Positions 11,749 through 22,644 of a stretch of 64,000 nucleotides of DNA are shown here, piece by piece. Where the stretch lies: NCBI RefSeq assembly GCF_033568475.1, contig NC_133122.1:181059449-181123448 (forward strand), read 5' to 3'. The notes under the pieces are model-generated. The model ran no database searches. It was given only the letters and a program-made list of their open reading frames with translations, and was not told the origin of the DNA. Within the stretch, counting starts at the first letter, position 1. Each line of letters begins with the position of its first letter. This DNA comes from Henckelia pumila (lineage: Eukaryota > Streptophyta > Magnoliopsida > Lamiales > Gesneriaceae). A program made the translations under genes and the position numbers.

Positions 11749-11881
11749 TTTTCTTTATCTCTTCAAAATTAAGATCATTAATCACAACCTGTTGTAAGTA
11801 ATCTATTGTGAATAGATTAACTTGTTTATAGGATTTCATATGAATAAAATCCTCTTGATTCAAACCTTCGTTTGAAGTCAT
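11738..11881 (-). CDS. 47-codon first viral ORF
   Basis: The ATG at 11881 begins MTSNEGLNQEDF; the stop at 11738-11740 overlaps the next ORF's start by 11 nt. It follows the descending leader arm by about 17 nt, the place where a shunting ribosome would land. It is too short for homology. A small ORF in this place is common in caulimovirids (ORF VII-like). Function unknown. Confidence 0.45.
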   Translation of the reverse strand: MTSNEGLNQEDFIHMKSYKQVNLFTIDYLQQVVINDLNFEEIKKNDF

Positions 11882-11898
11882 CTTTTTTTAAAAAAAAA

Positions 11899-11962
11899 TC
11901 TTCTCCTCAACAAAGAAAAGCATGAATTATCGAATAATATTATGTCTGAATAATTAACCTAA
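11899..11962 (-). other. descending arm of pregenomic RNA leader hairpin
   Basis: This is the partner of 4692-4757. It directly follows the tRNA-Met primer site on the minus strand and ends shortly before the first viral ORF, as the descending leader arm should. Confidence 0.7.
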
Positions 11963-11975
11963 GGCTCTGATACCA
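11963..11975 (-). other. tRNA-Met primer binding site of the pararetrovirus
   Basis: TGGTATCAGAGCC on the minus strand is complementary to the 3' end of initiator tRNA-Met, the minus-strand primer of caulimovirids. No LTR end adjoins it. Confidence 0.85.
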
Positions 11976-12209
11976 TTTTTACGGATAATTCTTTGTACCA
12001 TGAATAAACACAAAATCTTTAGATTTTAGCATAAAGTCTTTAGATTTTAAGCATAAAAAAGCATAAATCCAGTACAAGAATTAAACAATTAAATATTCAA
12101 GTTTTGTGGTCCTAGGGAGCTATTGCAAAGAATCTTATGGGTAGGGAGTTAGGGCAAAGTCAAGTTTGGGTTTGGGGATTTATCACCAATTTGCTCTTTT
12201 TAAAATAAG
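11976..12209. other. junction region upstream of viral primer site
   Basis: AT-rich DNA with a short duplicated string (aaatctttagatttta-like, near 12013-12050). It may contain the rest of the viral leader before the primer site or host DNA. The viral end cannot be fixed by eye. Confidence 0.3.
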
Positions 12210-13679
12210 AAGTCATTTAAATCAAATACCTCTTTGAAATATTGAAAATATACATTTTTTCCTTATATAATTTTAATAAGCATCTTCAACCCTAACCTTT
12301 TATAAAATTAGCGCACTCGATCCTTCAAATGAGTCATTGTTGTGCACGCGTCCCTCATGCGACTGGACAAATATTTTGATATTTTTTTTGCATCAAATAT
12401 CAGTGTGAAATATTAAAAATGCATATTTGACCCCTTGAAAGTATAATTTTTAAATCTATTCAACCAATAATACATAATTTTTATTAAAATCCAATTATAA
12501 AATATTTAGCAAACACTTTTCGTTTTATTAATTTTTATTTTATTTTAAATTTAAATTTATTATGATTAAGTAATTGTTTTTTTAAAAATATTATTAATTT
12601 ATCTTGCTATCATTATTTTATTAAACTCACTTCGTGTTTTCAACTTTTCCATTAAATATGATTCATAAATGAGATTTAAATACCTAAAAGTACAAAAATA
12701 TTAAACCAAAATAATAAGTTCATGCATATTACTTTTTAATTTAGGACTATATATTTTTGAACCAAAATCTAAATTTTTTAAAATTCATTGCAGAATTTGC
12801 ATTAAATAATAATACACAATATTTTATTAAGATCCAATTATAAAATATTTTTCAAACATTTTTTAATTTATTTATTAATTATTTTTTATTTTAAATTTAT
12901 AATTTTAATTAATTTGTTTCTAAAAAATATTATTACTTTATCTTGTTATCATTATTTTATCAAATCACTTCGTGTTTTCAATTTTTTCATTAAACATGAT
13001 TCATAAATAAAGATTTAAATACTAAAAGTACCAAAATATTAAACCAAAATGATAAGTTTGTGAATATTATTTTTTCAATTTAGAATTATATAATCATGTT
13101 ATTTTTTATTATTTATTACAAATTGTGCAATACATTTTCTTGAAAAATTTAAATTTTGGTTCAATAATATATAGTCCTAAATTGACAAAGCAATATGTTT
13201 GAACTTATCAGTTTAGTTCAATATTTTGGTACTTGAAATTATTTAAATCTTTATTTATGAATGCATGTTTAATGGAGAAAGTTGAAAATGCAAAGTAAGT
13301 TTAATAAAATAATGATAGAAAGATAAAGTAATAATATTTTTTAGAAAATCATTAATTAATGATAATACATTTAAAATAAAAAATATAAATTAATAAAACA
13401 AAAAATGGTTGCTAAATATTTATAATTGGATCTTAATAAAAATTATGTATTATGGTTTGAATAAATTTAAAAATTATATTCTAAACAAGGGTATTTGGTG
13501 CAAAAAAAATCAAAATATTTTTGCAGTCGCATGAGGGGCGCGTACGCAACAATCACTTATCTAAATGGGCGATTGTGCTAATTTTATAAAAGGTCAGAGT
13601 TGAAGATGCCTATTAAAATTTTACAGGGAAGAAATATGCATTTTCAATATTTCACGGGGGTGTTTAATGCAAATAACTC
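12210..13679. repeat. 1.5 kb foldback (long inverted repeat) element, MULE/MITE-like
   Basis: The left arm from about 12210 matches the reverse complement of the right arm ending about 13679. Shared landmarks are agtcatttaaatcaaatacc / agttatttgcattaaacacc at the tips, catcttcaac, ccttttataaaattagc and ccctcatgcgactg. Arms extend several hundred bases. The inner half also has a direct duplication (about 12470-12790 and 12820-13100). There are no coding frames. Long inverted arms and no ORF suggest a non-autonomous Mutator-like or foldback transposon. I did not find a clean target-site duplication. Confidence 0.75.
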
Positions 13680-13912
13680 TAAAAATAAATAATATATGTT
13701 AAACAAATATTTAAAAAACTTATTTTTAAATCAGAAAATTTAAAATTTTATTTTAATTGGAGTATTAATTTTTTTTTAAAAAAACTACTAACATCCACGT
13801 CATAACGATACATTTTGTGCTCCCAACTACTGAAGTGGGCGGAAGCAATTTATTTGCTTGTAATGTCGACTGTCGTGTGCACACATGGATACTTAAACAT
13901 TATAAAACAAAG

Positions 13913-14111
13913 GCAATTTGCTCAAAAATCCCCAAATGCAAACATGTTTTGCTTTGGGGTTCCTAGTCATAAAATGTGGTACAAAACCATACAAGATGTG
14001 GTACAAAACCATACAAGATGTGGTACAAATTAACAAAAAATGTGATACAAAAAAGTGGCTAAGGAGTGCAGAGCAAAACATGTTTGCATTGAGAATTTTT
14101 GAGCAATTTGC
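13913..14111. mobile_element. 199 bp MITE with about 42 bp inverted ends and 22 bp internal repeats
   Basis: The ends are inverted copies: GCAATTTGCTCAAAAAT on the left and its near complement ending at 14111. Both carry a copy of gcaaacatgttttgct. Between them gatgtggtacaaaaccatac recurs at a 22 bp period, with about three imperfect copies at 13972-14034. Size and structure are MITE-like; the superfamily is not clear. Confidence 0.7.
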
Positions 14112-14655
14112 ACATAGAACAATTATATTTATATATACTTTGAAATTGACTTCTGTTATTCCACAAATCTAGCAAGGGAAAAAGATAGGAGTTTGATCTT
14201 ATGTAAAAACAAAAAAGAATATTTTTATCATATTCATCTTATCTCCAAATTCTCAATGTCGTGAGAAAAATTTAAATTCATCTCTCACATTTTATTTTTA
14301 AAAGGGTTGATCTTGAAGTAACCTCATCTTAAATGGGTAAGAGACTCATTGGCTTATACGAAAGTTAATTTTTTTTTTTTATGAAAATAAGTAAATTAAA
14401 ATGTCCCCTTTCATATAATCGGTAGGTCCTTTGGGTTTTTTTAATATTAACCCGTGGCTTTTTTATTTTTATAATATTAACTTGTGATTTTTTTTGTATT
14501 TATAATACAATTATTTATATATGATTACTATGCATCACATTTTATTATTTCATTGTGTAATTATGTTGTCAATTTATAAAACAAAATGTAATTTTTTTGT
14601 ACTTTATATACTCATATTACTAATGATAATACACTACTTAATATTTATATTAATA
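14112..14655. other. AT-rich spacer, no gene seen
   Basis: Homopolymer-rich AT DNA between the MITE and the truncated 3' end of Gypsy element A. No ORF, RNA gene or repeat boundary is evident. Retroelement homology stops near 14660. Confidence 0.5.
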
Positions 14656-16480
14656 GTATGAACTTTTCTGCTCAAAGCATCTGCAACTTGATTCACATTT
14701 CCTGGCTGGTATTGAATATCACAGTCAAAATCCTTAAGCAGTTCCAACCATCGACGTTGTCTCATATTCAAATCAGACTGTGTGAATAAATATTTCAGAC
14801 TCTTATGATCGGAATAAATCACAAACTGTTCACCGTACAGATAATGACGCCATATTTTCAATGCATGCACAATGACAGCCAATTCTAAATCATGAACTGG
14901 ATAACGAGTCTCATGTGATTTCAATTGACGAGATGCATACGCAATCACGTGTTCATTTTGCATCAAAACACAACCCAGTCCATTCAAAGAAGCATCTGTA
15001 CATACAACAAATCCACCTGAGCCTGAAGGTAATGCTAGTACTGGAGCCGTAGTCAATTTTTCTTTTAAAGTCTGAAAACTAGCTTCACATTCCTCAGTCC
15101 ACACAAAACGTCGATCTTTTTGAGTCAATATCGTCATAGGTCTTGCTATGCCAGAAAATACCTTAATAAAACGCCTGTAATATCCAGCCAGACCCAAAAA
15201 GCTACGAATCTCAGAGACATTGGTTGGTGTATACCAATTAAGAACAGCTTCAACTTTACTAGGATCGACAGATACCCCTTGTGCTGATATCACATGTCCT
15301 AGAAATAATACTCTATCCAACCAAAACTCGCACTTAGAAAACTTAGCATATAATTCTGATGTTTTGAGTTTCTGAAGTACTACTATCAAATGTTCTTTAT
15401 GCTCCTTCCTTGACTTAGAATAAATCAAAATGTCATCAATAAACACGATAACAAATCGATCTATAAACTCCCGAAACACACGATTCATTAAATCCATGAA
15501 AATCGCTGGAGCATTAGTCAACCCGAAAGACACAACTAAAAAATCATAATGTCCATAACGTGTTCGAAATGCTGTCTTGGGAACATCTTCCTCTCGAACT
15601 CGAAGTTGATGATATCCGGAACGAAGATCAATTTTAGAATACACAGATGTACCCTGCAACTGATCAAACAAGTCATCAATTCGTGGCAAAGGATACTTAT
15701 TCTTCACAGTAGCCTGGTTCAATTGCCGATAATCGATGCACATTCTCATAGTTCAGTCTTTCTTCTTCACAAACAAGACTGGAGCACCCCAAGGCGACAC
15801 ACTTGGTCTAATATAACATTTTTCCAGCAAATTTTGCAATTGTGTCTTAAGTTCTTTCAATTCTGCTGGAGCTAATCGTTATGGGGCTCAAAAAATAGGA
15901 CTTGTCCCTGGCATCAACTCAATGCTAAGATCTATTTCCCTCTGAGGTGGAAAACCCGGAATCTCATCAGGAAATACATCAGGAAAATCCTTGACGACAG
16001 GAATATCTGAAACTTTCAATTTCTCCTCCTTCGTCACATCAAGAGCATAAATCATAAATCCTTCATTTCCTATCGACAATAATCTAAACATTTCCATTGC
16101 CGATACTAATGGAATACGAGATTGTGAATCAGTACCGTAAAAATTTCATTTATTGCCATAATACGGTCTAAATCTCACAATTCCATGGAAACAATCAGCA
16201 GTAGCTCTATAATTCATAAGTGTATCCATACCCAGAATACAATCAAAATCAGACATAGCTAGTTTGATTAGATTGGTTATCATGATCTTATCCTCAAATC
16301 TAATCACACAATTCAAAACTATCTCATTAGACATCAAGAAAACACCAGCAGGAGTAGCTACAGACACAGTATCCAATAACGGAGTAAAAGCAATCTCATG
16401 CTCATCAGCAAATGTAACAGATAAAAATGAATGAGATGCTCCTGTGTCTATCAAGATACGTGCAGGATACTAAAAAATAT
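14656..16480 (-). pseudogene. Gypsy A pol: protease, reverse transcriptase, RNase H
   Basis: A single reading frame holds all three domains but is interrupted by in-frame stops near 16143, 15887 and 15752. The protease site is MIDTGASHSF (about 16454). A linker follows with PDVFPDEIPGFPPQREIDLS. The RT motifs are [20 protein letters not shown] and [10 protein letters not shown] (catalytic Asp pair), and the RNase H motifs are [13 protein letters not shown] and [11 protein letters not shown]. It would have copied element RNA. Integrase is missing at the truncated end. Confidence 0.85.
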
Positions 16481-16647
16481 AAAAAAATACCTGCAATAAC
16501 TCCCCCAGGTGCATCTTGTGCCTGATCCTGAGTCATGGCATGCACTTGTGCCTGCTGTGGCCCTGGAAAACGCTGCTGACTCTGATGAGATGGATACCAA
16601 GGCTGATGCGTTGGCTGTACCGGAACATAAGGCTGTGTAGGAGCAAA

Positions 16648-16842
16648 TTACGGTATAGGAGCATATGGCCTAAACGATGGTCTTCCAGGAAACTGACCAA
16701 ACTGTTGTGGTTGAGACTGTTGTCTTCCCGCATTTGGACACGCTCTGGCCAAATGTCCAACCTGACCACAGATAAAACAAGTCCCTGAAAATCCTATACA
16801 ATGTGCACTCAAATGGTTACCACCACATCTATCACAGTACAC
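16648..16842 (-). pseudogene. Gypsy A gag C-terminus with zinc knuckle
   Basis: Contains CDRCGGNHLSAHC followed by CFICGQVGHLARAC, the second a perfect CX2CX4HX4C knuckle, then a Gln/Pro-rich tail. It lies in a different frame from the upstream gag ORF, so a frameshift lies between 16940 and 16840. Confidence 0.75.
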
Positions 16843-16936
16843 TCTACTAGTCGATCCAACTGAACTTCCACCACGACTACCACTGGAACTCGATGAACTG
16901 GACTGTTGTTTCTTTTTAAATTATTTTCCTCGCAGT

Positions 16937-17821
16937 TTACCAAGGCTTCTTCGCTTGCTGAGAAGACTGAGTAGGCTGATATGGAGGTAAACCCACCGGT
17001 GTTTGCGAAGTGCTTCCAGCTCCTTGAGGAACAGATGCTGGGATTGGTTGTGGTTCACTTCTGAGTAAACTCGCTTCAATCTTCTTTGCCTTTTCTACTT
17101 CTTTCATATAAGTCAATGGAGTTCCAGTAGTTACCAACGTGTGGATAGTTCGTGTAAGCCCCTTCAGAAAATGTGAAAGCTTTGACCGATCATTCTTTGC
17201 AACGTGTGGGACATAAGGCAGAAGAGCAGAAAACTGAGAAGCATATTCAGCAACAGATTTATTGCCTTGCACCAACAGATTAAATTCATCTTCTTTAGCA
17301 GAATAATAGGAAGGTGGTGCATATTCTTGTGCAAACTGATTACGAAATACTTCCCATGTGATCTTTTCACCAGAATCAAAAAGTGTTTCTGCTGTCGTTT
17401 CCCACCAAAGTTGCACTCGGTCTTTCAGTTGAAAAGGAACTAATTTCAGGCGAATTTCATCAGGATATTCTAGTCCATTAAACATATTGTTGAGACTTTT
17501 CAACCAACTAGCAGCTTTCTCACTCCCTTCCTTGCCAAAGAACTTTTGAGGACGCAACTCTTGAAATTGAGAAATTATTAATCGTATTCCTCCCATTTTC
17601 TCAGTCAATTGGGCTACTGGATCAGCCTCAGCCTGAATTGATTTTCCTTTGTCGGGATTTACCCGTGGCTGTTGTTCCACCTCTAATTCCACATCTCTCG
17701 GAGGCTGAACAGCTAGTCGACCACGTCTTCCCCTGACAATATCATCAAGATTTCTAATATTTTATGCTGCAGACTCTTCTACAACTTCCTTTCCTTTTCT
17801 ACCTCTTTCTCCCGGTGCCAT
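16937..17821 (-). pseudogene. Gypsy A gag (capsid) N-terminal and central region
   Basis: The ATG at 17821 opens MAPGERGRKGKEV. An in-frame TAA follows after 19 codons, and the frame is then open to 16937. It contains the retrotransposon gag core (FFGKEGSEKAASWLKSLNNM, WWETTAETL, FAQEYAPPSYYSAKEDEF). This protein would form the virus-like particle. Confidence 0.8.
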
Positions 17822-18077
17822 TCTACAAGACACAAGGATTTAAATACAGGCATAAATATCTTAACGAACAGAAAACTATGATAGGAACTCAGAGTTCTAA
17901 TAAGAATTCATAAACTAAGTTCTAAAGCCAATAACTACTGGTTCTATCAGATAAGTTCAACTAATCAACACAACAAGTAAGTCACGTAAGAACAAGTAGT
18001 CACACCCATACGCAACCATTTTGTTAGTGTCTAAACTCGAGTGTCCTAGACTCTAATTCGAGCGTATCCCAGTTTAT

Positions 18078-18089
18078 GCTCTGATACCA
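18078..18089 (-). other. Gypsy A primer binding site
   Basis: TGGTATCAGAGC on the minus strand, two bases from the LTR end at 18092, is complementary to initiator tRNA-Met. Confidence 0.85.
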
Positions 18090-18091
18090 AA

Positions 18092-20138
18092 TGAAAGGGT
18101 CCGTGTCTTGATTTAATATTTAATGATCAAACAACCAGGATTAACTAATGTAAACAGCGAAAACGAGTTAAAAATTTGCATTTTGGGCCTACAAAAAATT
18201 CGGCATGACCTATTTGTAAATAGGACATCCCAAAAACCTGTACAACACAACTAGAAATATATACTCAAAAATAGAGACACAACACCAATTTACAAACCTA
18301 TAGCCGCACTGGACAGGACTAAACACATGCAGAGCCGGCAAGGCTCGATCACACAAGTAACAATCCAAAACAAAGTCCAAAACTATCGATACAGATACAC
18401 AGGGCATCACCCCGGCAAATATAAAACTCGCTAAACTGATATATACATATATCTGGGAACTCGACTCCACGCTCGACTCACTGGGTACCACTAGATGATT
18501 CTCCACCAGATGCGTCAAATCCCCCTGGATAACCTGATATGGAATCACAAACAACCACAGCATAAAAAGAAAACAGGGATCGGACCCCAGTACTACGAAC
18601 TAGAAAAATTACGACAAATATAACTGACATGAATAAAATCAAGTACAATGCAATGACATGCAATGCAATGCGTGACAGGTATCAATAGAATAAGAGATAC
18701 CAAATGGAGTCCAAATAATCGTATCACAATAATCTCAGTGGTCACCCGTGCCAGGAACGCAGCAGACCTCGAATCATCACTGCTAATCCATACACGTAGA
18801 ATCGGAGGGTGACAGGAGCTACCTGTCCGTGCCTCATGCTGTCATCAGGAGTGTCGTACGTAACATCGAGAGCACGGTTGCTATCCGCTCGGTCTCGTGC
18901 TAACTCAGGAGTGCACTAAATAATGTCACTCGCTCCATCGATGACTCAATACATCTCAAGAGATCAATATCAATAGCAATCAAAGGAGTCAAGGCTCAAT
19001 GTGCTATGAAAATTTGTAAAATGAGTGAATGCAATCATATAATCCACATAAGCACATAAAACACGTTATCACTCATTACAAAATACTTAATATCATTACA
19101 TGCCATTATAGGAGTCGTAATATAAACAGCTCATATGTACCTCAACCAACACTTAATTTACCACGGAAATATCTCAAGTATTTCTCGGATATTCCAATCC
19201 CAAATTTTTAGAATCTGTAATTCCAGAAAAATTGCTCATAAATCCTAAAATTCATATTTCATATTAAAACATCCTATCAATGACCAAATATCGAATATAC
19301 GACTCTAAAACGTCGAAATACTGAAATTAAAACAATCTGAATTTTTTTGAAAATTCCTACAAATTTCAAAAATTCGCATTTATATTTTCTAGAGCATCTA
19401 AACACTCCAATAATAAATAATCAACACTAAAATTCGAAAATCCCCAATTATAATAATCTGAAAATTCAAAATATTGCCCCAATAATTTCTAAAAAATAGT
19501 CAATACCTTCAATCGACTCCGATATAATACTTACAACCAATAATAAATCAAATATCAATTATCGGAAGTCAATCGAATCGAAATTCCCAAAAGTTCAAAA
19601 CCTAGCCTCGAATTTACCTCAATGAGTCGAAATAAAAAGTCCAAACAACTAGGACCACACTCCCCAACACTCCGGTGATGATCGGCGGCGGCGAGGGAGG
19701 GAAAACGGCGGCGGCTGTCGGGACGGGTTTTTGGGACGGCGACGAAACCTTACGAAATTGGTATCAAAAGAAAGCTTACGTCGTGAGGATTCCGAAACTA
19801 TATTTACTTTTGAAAATCGATAACCGACGGAAAAGTTACGGCGATTTGAAGCGATGAAGAAATTTAAAACAAAAGAAACAGAAGGATACGCGAGAGAGAC
19901 GGTGGAAAGAGAAAGATATTATGATATATATATTATATATGTATATATGGATATGTATTAGTTTAATGTGTGTCTTATTTATTCATTCGTGGTTCAAACT
20001 TGACCCGGTTCGAGTTATTTCAACTCCTGTGTACTCTATAATTAACATATTCATTTTAATATCGTCTATAAACCGATATTTATAAATACATATTTTTAAC
20101 ACATAAATTAATTAATATATTAATATCGGGTCCTTACA
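18092..20138 (-). repeat. 5' LTR of Gypsy element A (about 2.05 kb)
   Basis: Starts TGTAAGGACCC on the minus strand (20138) and ends GGACCCTTTCA (18092), with short inverted TG..CA ends. The primer site adjoins. A perfect dyad CCTATTT-GT-AAATAGG lies at about 18208-18223. A GC-rich island (about 19670-19740, gcggcggcgagg) sits inside otherwise AT-rich LTR. No second copy is in the window. Confidence 0.8.
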
Positions 20139-22644
20139 TAAAAAATAAGAATTCAAATAGAAACAAAAAAAGATTGCTCATATTAATTTTTTACCATATT
20201 TTATGTAAGTAATGTATAAACATAAACCATATAAATTAAATAAATTAATTAGAAAGATTCAAAGAAACATCATTAATTAAATTCATTAAACAAACAAGAA
20301 GATGTTTGTAAATTCACAAGGGAACTTGCATATTTTTTCACTATGTTTATCCAAGTAATGTATAAATATAAACCATATAAATTAAACAATGGAACTTGTA
20401 TATTTATGTATAATAATATAAATTAAATTAATTGTTGGAAAGTAATAAATAAACCTCATTAATTAAATTCACAATTCAAAATCTCATATTTATATATAGA
20501 AGATATGTTTATCCAAGTAAAGTATAAATATAAACCATATAAATTAAATAATGGAACTTGCATATTTATATATAATAATATAAATTAAATTAATTAAAAA
20601 GTAATAATATAAATTAAATTAATTGTTGGAAAGTAATAAATAAACCTCATTAATTAAATTCATAATTCAAAATCCCATATTTATATATAGAAGATATGTT
20701 TATCCAAGTAATGTATAAATATAAACCATATAAATTAAACAATGGAACTTGCATATTTATATATAATAATATAAATTAAATTAATTAAATAATAATAAAG
20801 AAATCTCATTAATTATTAAGTTATTAAACACACAAGGACATGCTTGTAAATTCACAATTCAAACTCCCATATTTATATATAGATAGATTAAATTAATTAT
20901 TTGAAAGTAATAAATAAACCTCATTAATTAAATTCACAATTCAAAATCTCATATTTATATATAGAAGATATGTTTATCCAAGTAATGTATAAATATAAAC
21001 CATATAAATTAAACAATGGAACTTGCATATTTATATATAATAATATAAATTAAATTAATTAAAAAGTAATAAAGAAACCTCATTAATTATTAAGCTATTA
21101 AACACACAAGGTCATGCTTGTAAATTCACAATTCAAACTCCCATATTTATATATAGATAGATAGATAGATTATATATAGATAGATAGATAGATTAAACAA
21201 TGGAACTTGCATATTTATGTATAATAATATAAATTAAATTATTGGAAAGTAATAAATAAACCTCATTAATTAAATTCACAATTTAAAATCCCATATTTAT
21301 ATATAGAAGATATGTTTATCCAAGTAATGTATAAATATAAACCATATAAATTAAACAATGGAACTTGCATATTTATATATAATAATATAAATTAAATTAA
21401 TTAAAAAGTAATAAAAAAACCTCGTTAATTATTAAGCTATTAAACACACAAGGGCATGCTTGTAAATTCACAATTCAAACTCCCATATTTATATATAGAA
21501 GAATAATATAAATTAAATTAATTAAAAAGTACTAAAAAAAACCTCATTATTAAGCTATTAAACACACAAGGACATGCTTGTAAATTCCCAATTCAAACTC
21601 CCATATTTATAGATAGAAATAATATAAATTAAATTAATTAACAAGTAATAAAAAAACCTCATTAATTATTAAGCTATTAAACACACAAGGGCATGCTTGT
21701 AAATTCACAATTCAAACTCCCATATAGAATATAGATATAAATAATATAAATTAAATTAATTAAAAATTAATAATATAAATTAAATTAATTGTTGGAAAGT
21801 AATAAATAAACCTCATTAATTAAATTCACAATTCAAAATCCCATATTTATATATAGAAGATATGTTTATCCAAGTAATGTATAAATATAAACCATATAAA
21901 TTAAACAATGGAACTTGCATATTTATATATAATAATATAAATTAAATTAATTAAAAAGTAATAAAGAAACCTCATTAATTATTAAGTTATTAAATACACA
22001 AGGGCATGCTTGTAAATTCACAATTCAAACTCCCATATTTATATATAGATTAAATTAAATGTTGAAAAGTAATAAATAAACCTCATTAATTAAATTCACA
22101 ATTCAAAATCCCATATTTATATATAGAAGATATGTTTATCCAAGTAATGTATAAATATAAAACATATAAATTAAACAATGGAACTTGCATATTTATATAT
22201 AATAATATAAATTAAATTAATTAAAAAGTAATAAAGAAACCTCATTAATTATTAAGCTATTAAACACACAAGTGCATGCTTTTAAATTCACAATTAAAAC
22301 TCCCATATTTATATATAGATAGATAGATAGATTAAACAATGGAACTTGCATATTTATGTATAATAATATAAATTAAATTAATTGGAAAGTAATAAATAAA
22401 CCTCATTAATTAAATTCACAATTCAAAATCCCATATTTATATATAGAAGATATGTTTATCCAAGTAATGTATAAATATAAACCATATAAATTAAACAATG
22501 GAACTTGCATATTTATATATAATAATATAAATTAAATTAATTAAAAAATAATAAAGAAACCTCATTAATTATTAAGCTATTAAACACACAAGGGCATGCT
22601 TGTAAATTCACAATTCAAACTCCCATATTTATATATAGAAGAAT
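20139..22644. repeat. AT-rich tandem repeat with two alternating unit types
   Basis: Two units alternate irregularly. One (about 115 bp) holds ccattaattattaagctattaaa-like DNA, acacacaagggcatgcttg and ttcacaattcaaactccc. The other (about 170 bp) holds ttgttggaaagtaataaata, gatatgtttatccaagtaat and caatggaacttgcatattta. The string ggaacttg recurs about eleven times (for example near 20320, 20554, 20744, 21016, 21360, 21908, 22180, 22500). GATA-type microsatellites (agatagatag) lie near 21160-21190 and 22316. No coding sequence. Confidence 0.9.

Larger units (their letters stand above)
4690..11975 (-). mobile_element. endogenous plant pararetrovirus (Caulimoviridae), one linear genome copy
   Basis: A near genome-length, degraded caulimovirid integrated in the plant chromosome. 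Reading along the minus strand from the primer site, the order is a 47-codon ORF, a 95-codon coiled-coil ORF, capsid protein with zinc knuckle, movement protein, an 88-codon VAP-like ORF, polymerase (protease, RT, RNase H) and a transactivator-like ORF. A 35S-like promoter and the first leader segment follow. Adjacent ORFs overlap by 4-20 nt, as in polycistronic pregenomic RNA. No LTRs or integrase were found, which separates it from Gypsy elements that share the tRNA-Met primer site. Capsid before movement protein is the order of cavemo/solendovirus-like members rather than caulimoviruses; genus is uncertain. Stops and frameshifts in most genes show a non-infectious fossil. Confidence 0.87.
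14656..20138 (-). mobile_element. Gypsy element A (Tekay-like chromovirus), truncated after RNase H
   Basis: On the minus strand the order is LTR (20138-18092), tRNA-Met primer site, gag, zinc knuckle, protease, reverse transcriptase and RNase H. Homology stops near 14660, right after the RNase H end (VADALSRKV). Integrase, chromodomain and 3' LTR are absent. The RT/RNase H sequence resembles Tekay/Del chromoviruses. In-frame stops in gag and pol show decay. Confidence 0.85.

Noticed and set aside
4690..11975. Reading the pararetrovirus as an LTR or terminal-inverted-repeat retroelement
   Set aside because: No LTR pair and no integrase. The inverted match is explained by the leader hairpin, and a 30K-type movement protein is present.
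18210..18663. Overlapping hydrophobic minus-strand ORFs in the Gypsy A region
   Set aside because: They lie inside the LTR and read through its repeat structure; no family match.
20139..22644. CRISPR-like array
   Set aside because: Units are long, abutting, AT-rich and irregular, in a plant nuclear context; it is a satellite.
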